From assembly GCF_000427625.1 (NCBI RefSeq), contig NZ_KE386569.1:2100591-2164590 (forward strand): a stretch of 64,000 nucleotides of DNA, in the 5' to 3' direction. How positions within the stretch are numbered: position 1 is the stretch's first letter; each line of letters begins with the position of its first letter. Of the stretch, positions 57,172 through 64,000 are shown piece after piece. The notes under the pieces were generated by a model. The model saw nothing but the letters and a program-made list of their open reading frames with translations, did not search any database and was not told the origin of the DNA. This stretch comes from Methylobacter luteus IMV-B-3098. GTDB taxonomy: Bacteria; Pseudomonadota; Gammaproteobacteria; Methylococcales; Methylomonadaceae. Position numbers and translations under genes: made by a program.

Positions 57172-58422
57172 ATGAATACCTTTACCATTATCTTTATAAT
57201 CGCATTGATTATTTCCTATTCGGTTCAATTCTGGCTGTCCAAACGCCAGGCCGCTTATGTCAAAAGTCATCGCAACGCCGTGCCCGAAGCGTTCAAAAAC
57301 AGAGTTCCTCTGGAAGCTCATCAAAAAGCGGCTGACTATACTATTGAAAAAGGAAAATTGGGGGATATCGACAGTGTTATCGGTGTAATCGTCTTGCTGT
57401 TGCTGACAGTAGGCGGCGGCATCAATGCCGCCTTCGAATTCTGGGCGTCTTTTGACTTGTCACCGCTGATGGCCGGTATCGGAGCCATAGCCACTGTTTT
57501 TCTGGTCATGTCTCTGATTGATCTCCCGACCAGCATTTATCAGACTTTTGTTATTGAAGAAAAATTCGGCTTTAACAAAAGCACCCCCAAACAGTTCGTC
57601 AAAGACCAGTTTCTGCAGCTGACTTTAGTCGCAGTGATCGGTCTGCCTTTACTGGCCCTGATTTTGTGGATTATGGACAGTATCGGCTCCCTATGGTGGC
57701 TGTGGGCATGGGCTATTCTGATCAGTTTTTCACTGCTGATGAGCTGGCTTTACCCTACCGTCATTGCCCCGCTATTCAATAAGTTCACACCGATGCAGGA
57801 AGGTTCTCTGAAAGACAGAATCCAGGGACTACTGGCTCGCTGCGGCTTTAACAGCCAGGGCATTTTCATCATGGACGGTTCCAAGCGTTCGGGCCATGGC
57901 AACGCCTACTTCACGGGCCTTGGCAATAACAAGCGCATCGTATTTTTCGACACGCTGGTCAATTCACTGGATGATGAAGAGCTGGAAGCCGTGCTGGCTC
58001 ATGAACTGGGACATTTCAAATGCAAACATGTCATCAAAATGCTGGTCGCCACATCGATCATGAGCTTGATCAGTCTGGCGATCCTGGGCTGGCTGATCGA
58101 TCAGCAATGGTTTTACAACGGACTCGGTGTAGAACAGCCGTCCAACGCGGCGGCCTTGTTGTTATTCATGCTGGTTTCGCCTGTTTTTACTTTTTTCATG
58201 CAACCTGTCAGTGCTTATTTTCAACGCAGGTTTGAATTTGAAGCCGACGATTTTGCATCGAAAAACGCCCAGGCCAGCAAGATGATCAGCGGGCTGGTCA
58301 AACTGTATGAGGAAAACGCCAGCACGCTAACGCCGGACCCGCTCTATTCGGCCTTCCACTACAGCCATCCGCCGGCGGCTATCCGTATCGCGCATCTGGA
58401 ATCCAAAATACAAAGTGCATAA
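57172..58422 (+). CDS. M48 family zinc metallopeptidase (Ste24/HtpX-like)
   Basis: 416 residues. An N-terminal CAAX-protease-like membrane region (about residues 1-200, five to six helices; LIDLPTSIYQTFVIEEKFGF is characteristic) precedes the catalytic domain with VLAHELGHFKCKH (HExxH) and the third ligand region RRFEFEADDFASKN. The fold is that of Ste24p CAAX prenyl protease; in bacteria it is probably a membrane-protein quality-control protease. The stop overlaps the rsgA start (TAATGG). Confidence 0.93.
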   Translation: MNTFTIIFIIALIISYSVQFWLSKRQAAYVKSHRNAVPEAFKNRVPLEAHQKAADYTIEKGKLGDIDSVIGVIVLLLLTVGGGINAAFEFWASFDLSPLMAGIGAIATVFLVMSLIDLPTSIYQTFVIEEKFGFNKSTPKQFVKDQFLQLTLVAVIGLPLLALILWIMDSIGSLWWLWAWAILISFSLLMSWLYPTVIAPLFNKFTPMQEGSLKDRIQGLLARCGFNSQGIFIMDGSKRSGHGNAYFTGLGNNKRIVFFDTLVNSLDDEELEAVLAHELGHFKCKHVIKMLVATSIMSLISLAILGWLIDQQWFYNGLGVEQPSNAAALLLFMLVSPVFTFFMQPVSAYFQRRFEFEADDFASKNAQASKMISGLVKLYEENASTLTPDPLYSAFHYSHPPAAIRIAHLESKIQSA

Positions 58423-59309
58423 TGGCTGATCTTCTTGAAGGCTTGGTCCTTTCCCATTTAGGCCAAGGCATTGCCGTGGAAACCGACGGCAAAATTTACC
58501 TGTGCCAGACCCGGCGACGGCTTGACACCGTCGCCGTCGGCGATAAGGTTTTATGGATACAATCGGCGCCCGATCAGGGTCGTATAGAAGAGATTCTGCC
58601 CAGGCGATCATTGCTGGCCCGCCCGTCCAGAAACGACAAAGTCCGCCCTGTGGCCGCCAATATCGATACCGTCTTCGTCGTCTTTGCCATCGAACCTTAT
58701 TGCGATTTCCTACTGATCGATCAATATCTGGCCGTTTGTGAAAACCATCATTTCGACGCGGCTTTAATATTCAACAAAATCGACCTAGGCCAATCGGATG
58801 CTATCGAACAGGAGTTACTCGATTACCAGAAGCTGGGCTATGCGTTGTACCGGGTCAGTACTAAAATTCCAGGGCATAAAGGGCTGGAAGAACTGAAACA
58901 GGCGCTAAAAGACCAGGTCAGCATCTTCGCCGGCCAATCGGGTGTCGGCAAATCTTCCTTAACAAATACCCTGATCCCTGATAAGGAACTCAAGACCAAT
59001 ACGATCTCGGCAACGACGAAACACGGGCGCCACACGACCACGGCCGCGACGCTGTATCACATGGATCAGGGCGGCGATCTGATTGACAGTCCCGGCGTCG
59101 CCATTTTCGGATTGGCGGGTCTTACCGAACGGCAATTGGCCTACGGTTACAGGGAGTTTCAACCTTTGATTGATCAATGCCAGTTCAATGACTGCCGCCA
59201 TTTGAATGACAAGGGCTGCGCCGTGCGCGCGGCGGCCGAAGCTGGCGATATATCATTGAAGCGGTATGAGCGGTTTTTGAAGCTTAGGGATAAAATGCCG
59301 CCTACATAG
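58422..59309 (+). CDS. rsgA: Ribosome small subunit-dependent GTPase A
   Basis: 295 residues. An N-terminal OB-fold, a circularly permuted GTPase (FNKID at G4, then P-loop GQSGVGKSSLTN and G3 DSPGVAIFGL) and a C-terminal zinc domain (CQFNDCRHLNDKGCAV). It assists late 30S maturation. It is translationally coupled to the M48 gene and lies opposite orn. Confidence 0.96.
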   Translation: MADLLEGLVLSHLGQGIAVETDGKIYLCQTRRRLDTVAVGDKVLWIQSAPDQGRIEEILPRRSLLARPSRNDKVRPVAANIDTVFVVFAIEPYCDFLLIDQYLAVCENHHFDAALIFNKIDLGQSDAIEQELLDYQKLGYALYRVSTKIPGHKGLEELKQALKDQVSIFAGQSGVGKSSLTNTLIPDKELKTNTISATTKHGRHTTTAATLYHMDQGGDLIDSPGVAIFGLAGLTERQLAYGYREFQPLIDQCQFNDCRHLNDKGCAVRAAAEAGDISLKRYERFLKLRDKMPPT

Positions 59310-59368
59310 CCTCTTACCATCAAGAGCATCGATGAACAGATTATTGAGCTGATCGGAGTACAGAAAGT

Positions 59369-62300
59369 ATGGCACAGAACACCTTTAAGCCGGGCATCCC
59401 CGGCTTCACCTACGCGGATTTATACAACTCCGCACGTCTGAAAGACTTGCTGGATGTGTTCGATACGACGGTCGAGCAGCAAAATCCTGAACTGTTCGCG
59501 GCATTTCAAGACTACCGGCTGACTCAGGGCGCAGGCCTGGAGCCGGTGGAGATTTCCGACCTGCTGGTGCGCATGGGACCTTATGTCGGCCAATTCGTCG
59601 CCAGGCTGTTCAATGTAACCGGGCAACAACAGGCGCAGACCATAAAAATCAAGGACGAGTTTGATACGATCTATGCCTACAAACACGAAGTCGTCGGAAA
59701 GCTCGGTACGCTATTCAAGGGCCAGGATATCAGCCAATGGGACATTTCAACTGTAACAAGCCGCTTTGAACTGCTGATCGAGGCGGGCTTCCCGGGAACC
59801 AATGCCGACACTGATGATGAGCATCGCGTAGCCCGCGTAGGCTCTGAACTGGCGCGACTGGCCAAACATTATACGCTCATCGCCAAAGGCCAAAACAGCG
59901 ACTACGGAAATGCGGATCAAGCCGTGGAGGCGCTGCACCGGAACCTGAGCGCGCACGGATCGGCCGCTATCGTCTTTGCCGACATACTGGCACTACAGGA
60001 TGCGCCCGAATTCGTAAGCCGCCTGCTGGACATCGTTCAGCGCTGGAGCTTCGTCGCGCTCGAAGACCCACAAGTCGGCCAAAAAGTCACAGACTGGCTC
60101 AGCTTCAAAACGCCTGGCAAACAGGATTTCGACGATCTCGTCGAGCATGAAATCATCGATCACGGACCCTACAAAACCTGGATAGGACCCAAGACATTAC
60201 GCAAGCGGCGCGATGGCTTTGCGCTGACCGATCCGCGTTTCAATGAAAGACAGGTACTGTATGAAGTCGACCATTGCATCTACTGCCACGAGCGGGACAC
60301 GGACTCTTGCTCCAAAGGCATGCGCAACAAGAAAACCCATACTTATAAAACCAATCCTCTGGATGTCGTCATAACCGGCTGTCCTCTCGATGAAAAAATC
60401 TCCGAGATGCACGTGGTCAAGCGCCAGGGCGACAATATCGGCGCACTGGCGATCATCATCATCGACAACCCCATGTGCCCCGGCACCGGCCATCGTATCT
60501 GCAACGACTGCATGAAGGGCTGTATCTTCCAAAAGACCGACCCTGTCAATATTCCGCAGATCGAAACCAATGTCCTGACCGACGTGCTGTTCATGCCCTA
60601 CGGCTTTGAAATTTACAGCCTGCTGACGCGCTGGAACCCGCTGAACGTCAAGCGCCCTTATGCCCTGCCCTATAACGGCAAAAACGCGCTGGTGGTCGGG
60701 CTGGGGCCGGCCGGCTACACTATGAGCCATTACTTGCTGAATGAAGGCTTCGGCGTCGCGGCCATCGACGCCCTGAAACTGGAGCCGTTGCCCCATGACC
60801 TGATCGGCGATGCCGACACGCCGCCCGAACCGATTCGGGATTTCAGCGAACTCTACGAGCAACTGGACAAGCGCAGGCTGGCCGGTTTCGGCGGCGTGGC
60901 CGAATACGGCATCACGGTGCGCTGGGACAAGAATTTCCTGAAAGTCATCTATGTCAACCTGCTTCGCCGCCATAATTTCCGGGCCTACGGCGGCGTCCGT
61001 TTCGGCGGCACACTGACTATCGACGATGCCTGGGACATGGGCTTCGACCATATCAGCATCGCGACCGGCGCAGGCAAGCCGACCGTTATCAACCTGAAGA
61101 ACAACCTGATCCGAGGCATCCGCAAAGCCTCCGACTTCCTGATGGCGCTGCAACTGACCGGCGCGGCCAAAGCCTCATCGCTGGCCAACCTGCACGTGCG
61201 CCTGCCGGCCGGCGTCATCGGCGGCGGTCTGACCGCGATCGACACCTGCACGGAACTCTTGGCCTATTATCCGGTACAGGTCGAGAAAATACTGACGCGC
61301 TATGAAAAGCTGGTGCAGGTGTTCGGAGAGAAAACCGTACGCATCCGTTATGACGAGGAAGAAATCGAAATACTGGATGAATTTCTGACCCACGGCCAGG
61401 AAATACGGGCCGAACGCCAGCGCGCCGAAGCTGCCGGCGAGAAACCGGACTTTCATCCGCTGCTCGAAAAATGGGGCGGCGTTACTTTGTTCTACCGCAA
61501 GGGTATCAAGGATTCCCCGGCCTATCGGCAAAATCACGAGGAAATTACCTCGGCTCTGACTGAAGGCATCGCCCTGGCCGAAGGTATGAGCCCTAAGCAG
61601 GCACTGGCCGATGAGCATGGCCATCTGAAAGCGGTACTGTTCGAGAAAATGGTTCTGGAAGGCGACAGCTGGGTCATCTCAGGAAACAACGTGACCGTGC
61701 CATTGCGCAACCTTTATATCGCCGCCGGCACATCGCCCAATACGATTTATCAAAGCGAGCATCCCGGCACTTTCGAGATGGACAAGCAGTTCTTCCAGCG
61801 CTACCAGCCCGAATGGCTGGACAGCAACCTGGAACTGGTTCCCATGGCTGACAAGACCGCTCCGAAACTGGGCAAGCCGGCTCCGCTGACCTCCTACCGG
61901 AAAGGCAATAAATTCATCAGTTTCGGCGGCGACAACCATCCGGTCTATGCCGGCAATGTCGTCAAGGCCATGGCCAGCGCCAGAGACGGTTATCCTTATA
62001 TTGTCAAACTGTTCGAAGAAGAACTGGCCGCCCTGGACCCCGCACAGCAGACGCAACGCGATACAGCGCTGCGAACCCTGTTCTCGGCCCTAGACGAAGC
62101 CCTGACGGCCAGGATAGTGGCTATCAACCGCCTGACGCCAAACATTATCGAAGTCATCGTGAAGGCACCGATGCAGGCCAGGAGATTCCAGCCGGGGCAA
62201 TTCTACCGGGTGCAGAACTTTGAAGCCCTTGCGCCGGTCGTCGAAGACACGGTGCTGGCGGCGGAAGGCATCGCCCTGACCGGCGCCGAGGTCGACAAGG

Positions 62301-63088
62301 AAAAAGGTACGATCTCGCTGATTGCTCTGGAGATGGGCGCCTCCACGCGTCTGTGTGCCAACTGGAATATTAACGATCCTCTCATCGTCATGGGCGTCAC
62401 GGGCACGCCGACGGAAATCCCGCATGATAAAACCGTGCTGCTGCTGGGCGGGGGCTTAGGCAATGCCGTCTTGTTCTCTATCGGCAAGGCATTGCGGGCG
62501 GCCGGCAACCGCGTCATTTATTTTGCCGGTTACAAAAACAAGCATGATGTTTTCAAAGTCGAGGATATCGAAGCGGCCTCGGATATTATCATCTGGTCCG
62601 TCAATAAAACGCCTGATGTTGAAGAACCCATCATGCCGTCACGGCCCCAGGACAAGACCTTTATCGGCAATATCCTGGAGGCCATGATCGCCTATGCCAC
62701 CGGCAATCTGGGAGATCAGCCCATCAGTCTGTCCGAAGTCGATCATATGGTTGTCATTGGCTCTGACCGCATGATGGCGGCCGTCAAGCAAGCCCGCTTT
62801 GGTGTATTGCAGCCGTACCTGAAAGAGCACGTAGCCATCGGCTCCATCAACTCGCCGATGCAGTGCATGATGAAGGGCGTCTGTGCTCAGTGCCTGTGCA
62901 AGCATGCCGATCCGGCAACGGGCGAAGAATACTTTGTCTATTCCTGCTATAACCAGGACCAGGAACTGGATCGCGTGGACTTCACGCATCTGCATGAGCG
63001 GCTGCGGCAAAATTCGGTACAGGAGAAGCTGTCGAATCTTTGGCTGGACTATCTGCTGGAAAAACAAAAAGAAGCGGAGCACCCATAA
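59369..63088 (+). CDS. Large Nfn-like flavoprotein (GltD/NfnB-like fused to PyrK/NfnA-like)
   Basis: 1239 residues. Residues 1-290 are a helical region I cannot assign. A Cys-rich part follows (C303, C306, C314, C338, C370, and C378-x2-C-x3-C385), resembling the iron-sulfur domain of GltD/NfnB. Two nucleotide-binding folds come next: GLGPAG (444-449) for FAD and VIGGGLTA (near 618) for NAD(P). From about 905 the protein resembles PyrK/NfnA: FQPGQFYRVQNF, LLLGGGLGNAVLFSIGKAL, and a [2Fe-2S]-like cluster C1166, C1172, C1175, C1177, C1193. NfnAB couples NADPH oxidation to NADH and ferredoxin by electron bifurcation; whether this fusion does so is inference. It has no operon partner in view. Confidence 0.82.
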   Translation: MAQNTFKPGIPGFTYADLYNSARLKDLLDVFDTTVEQQNPELFAAFQDYRLTQGAGLEPVEISDLLVRMGPYVGQFVARLFNVTGQQQAQTIKIKDEFDTIYAYKHEVVGKLGTLFKGQDISQWDISTVTSRFELLIEAGFPGTNADTDDEHRVARVGSELARLAKHYTLIAKGQNSDYGNADQAVEALHRNLSAHGSAAIVFADILALQDAPEFVSRLLDIVQRWSFVALEDPQVGQKVTDWLSFKTPGKQDFDDLVEHEIIDHGPYKTWIGPKTLRKRRDGFALTDPRFNERQVLYEVDHCIYCHERDTDSCSKGMRNKKTHTYKTNPLDVVITGCPLDEKISEMHVVKRQGDNIGALAIIIIDNPMCPGTGHRICNDCMKGCIFQKTDPVNIPQIETNVLTDVLFMPYGFEIYSLLTRWNPLNVKRPYALPYNGKNALVVGLGPAGYTMSHYLLNEGFGVAAIDALKLEPLPHDLIGDADTPPEPIRDFSELYEQLDKRRLAGFGGVAEYGITVRWDKNFLKVIYVNLLRRHNFRAYGGVRFGGTLTIDDAWDMGFDHISIATGAGKPTVINLKNNLIRGIRKASDFLMALQLTGAAKASSLANLHVRLPAGVIGGGLTAIDTCTELLAYYPVQVEKILTRYEKLVQVFGEKTVRIRYDEEEIEILDEFLTHGQEIRAERQRAEAAGEKPDFHPLLEKWGGVTLFYRKGIKDSPAYRQNHEEITSALTEGIALAEGMSPKQALADEHGHLKAVLFEKMVLEGDSWVISGNNVTVPLRNLYIAAGTSPNTIYQSEHPGTFEMDKQFFQRYQPEWLDSNLELVPMADKTAPKLGKPAPLTSYRKGNKFISFGGDNHPVYAGNVVKAMASARDGYPYIVKLFEEELAALDPAQQTQRDTALRTLFSALDEALTARIVAINRLTPNIIEVIVKAPMQARRFQPGQFYRVQNFEALAPVVEDTVLAAEGIALTGAEVDKEKGTISLIALEMGASTRLCANWNINDPLIVMGVTGTPTEIPHDKTVLLLGGGLGNAVLFSIGKALRAAGNRVIYFAGYKNKHDVFKVEDIEAASDIIIWSVNKTPDVEEPIMPSRPQDKTFIGNILEAMIAYATGNLGDQPISLSEVDHMVVIGSDRMMAAVKQARFGVLQPYLKEHVAIGSINSPMQCMMKGVCAQCLCKHADPATGEEYFVYSCYNQDQELDRVDFTHLHERLRQNSVQEKLSNLWLDYLLEKQKEAEHP

Positions 63089-63144
63089 CCCGATGCCATG
63101 CCGGTGTGGCTTGTCACCGCACCGGCATGGCATCGTAATGCCGA

Positions 63145-63597
63145 TTACATTTTCACTGCGGCTAAAGCCGCCTCGGCGCGATCGCCGACATGGCTCTTTT
63201 CAAAATCACCACGTAAAATCTTTAAGGCATATTTCTCCCGATCGATTTCCTTACGCGTGCGAACGCCTAAACGGCGCAAAATCGGGACCGGAGGACACCA
63301 GCCCTGAATGGCATGCTGAAACAGAAACGGCAGCACAATAGTGGGCAGCCAAAACCATCGCCTATCGTATTTTCTGCCGAGAAAAAGGCCGGTAAATGCC
63401 AGTACTGAAGCATTGGTTTCCAAAACGCGCTCTATATCCCACTCGTGATCAAGCTCCCATATGCGGTGTGTAATGTCTTCTCTGCTTCGGGCCGCGTACC
63501 GACGAACCCGAGCCTCGATCTCGCGATCTATATGGCGATTAATAGCCCGTGAGGTGTGGGATCGCACCCTGTCTGAAGTATCAACGATATTGCTCAT
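63145..63597 (-). CDS. Small membrane protein with DUF2892-like segment
   Basis: 150 residues. A charged N-terminal half (SDRVRSHTSRAINRHIDREI, RRYAARSREDITHRIWELDH) is followed by IERVLETNASVLAFTGLFLG, a second hydrophobic segment (WFWLPTIVLPFLFQHAI) and QGWCPPVPILRRLGVRTRKE with a conserved-looking IDREKYALKILRGDF. The hydrophobic part resembles the DUF2892/YgaP-type membrane domain that often accompanies rhodanese domains. Function unknown. A GGAG lies upstream of the start. Confidence 0.75.
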   Translation of the reverse strand: MSNIVDTSDRVRSHTSRAINRHIDREIEARVRRYAARSREDITHRIWELDHEWDIERVLETNASVLAFTGLFLGRKYDRRWFWLPTIVLPFLFQHAIQGWCPPVPILRRLGVRTRKEIDREKYALKILRGDFEKSHVGDRAEAALAAVKM

Positions 63598-63732
63598 CGC
63601 TAGCCTCCTTATGAAGCATTTGAATCGAAATATTATCCATAAAATCAGATAATGTCAGTACGGAAACGTACACAATATCTGCGCAATAGGCTTCGGCTTA
63701 AAGCAAACGGCAAGGCCCGAGTCGGCCTTTGC

Positions 63733-64000
63733 TTAAAGAAACCGCGCGGGCGAAAACTGCCTGGACTCCGGTTTTTGTTCACAAGCCGCCATGGCTTTGT
63801 GAAAACATTCATCCGCGGCAACAGGCCCCATAATCTCACAAAAGGCCGTGTAAACCCGATGCACCAGGCTGGCGAGTGTCTTTTCGTCCAGACCTTCCGT
63901 CCAGTCAAACTTATCAGGATTGCTTGCCCATCGGCTGATATGATCGGTGCTGTTTCTTTTATTCTTCGCCAATTCCATCAGAATCTCAAATAAGGCCGGT
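63733..64000 (-). CDS. Hypothetical protein, 5' part beyond the window
   Basis: The frame is open to the right edge on the minus strand, so the start may be at the ATG at 63978 or outside the window. The visible product contains EILMELAKNKRNSTDHISRW and DEKTLASLVHRVYTAFCEIM, mainly helical, ending SRQFSPARFL. No family recognised. Confidence 0.5.
   Translation of the reverse strand, partial: PALFEILMELAKNKRNSTDHISRWASNPDKFDWTEGLDEKTLASLVHRVYTAFCEIMGPVAADECFHKAMAACEQKPESRQFSPARFL

Noticed and set aside
60197-61153. 318-codon minus-strand frame inside the Nfn-like gene
   Set aside because: GC-rich codon bias of the sense gene keeps the antisense frame open; no start signals or protein features.

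Overview
The window reads as a chromosomal segment of a gammaproteobacterium. The main evidence is gene order: hfq-hflX-hflK-hflC-hisZ-purA, orn divergent from an M48 protease and rsgA, crcB next to serS, and rnr-rlmB. A complete System I cytochrome c maturation operon, a membrane pyrophosphatase, an Aquifex-type aconitase and a large Nfn-like flavoprotein would fit a methylotroph-like lineage (for example Methylococcales). That last step is inference; no marker gene such as pmo or mxa is present.

Bases 1-10.9 kb are accessory DNA. An AT-rich stretch carries a repeat-containing protein cut by the window edge, two attC-like integron recombination sites (the second broken by an IS1182-like element), a large secreted Het-C/von Willebrand A protein and a small membrane protein. 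Then comes a GC-richer minus-strand phage-type module: Gp157-like protein, an unknown 278-aa protein and an XRE regulator. It has two copies of an identical 16-bp palindrome that are probably the regulator's operators. GNAT and VOC genes follow.

From 10.9 to 18.6 kb the genes run on the plus strand: a di-heme oxidoreductase, a DUF1772 protein, an amidoligase/glutamine-amidotransferase/YqaA operon, aconitase and an AI-2E-type permease. From 18.8 to 30.6 kb a long minus-strand run reads rnr, rlmB, ccmABCDEFGHI, hemN. It includes a ccmD of 55 codons and a decayed gene lodged between ccmB and ccmC.

From 30.9 to 46.9 kb lie tRNA-Leu, the hfq-to-purA cluster, an alpha/beta hydrolase with a DUF445 protein, an IS3-family relic, a YhiN-type flavoprotein, hppA and a host-attachment-like protein. 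A second, apparently identical IS1182-like copy in inverted orientation sits at 47.6-49.2 kb. Beyond it, a Sel1 protein, gltX, tRNA-Ala and two tRNA-Glu genes look like one transcription unit ending at a strong terminator.

The right end (51.7-64 kb) holds a vWA-OmpA lipoprotein, a His-rich secreted protein, and orn-crcB-DUF190-serS, in which CrcB is an unusual fused, internally duplicated form. Divergent to these are the M48 protease and rsgA, then a 1239-residue flavoprotein resembling fused NfnB and NfnA. Most of the window is ordinary housekeeping; the strongest curiosities are the fused CrcB, the Nfn-like fusion, the paired phage operators, the attC relic and the amidoligase operon.
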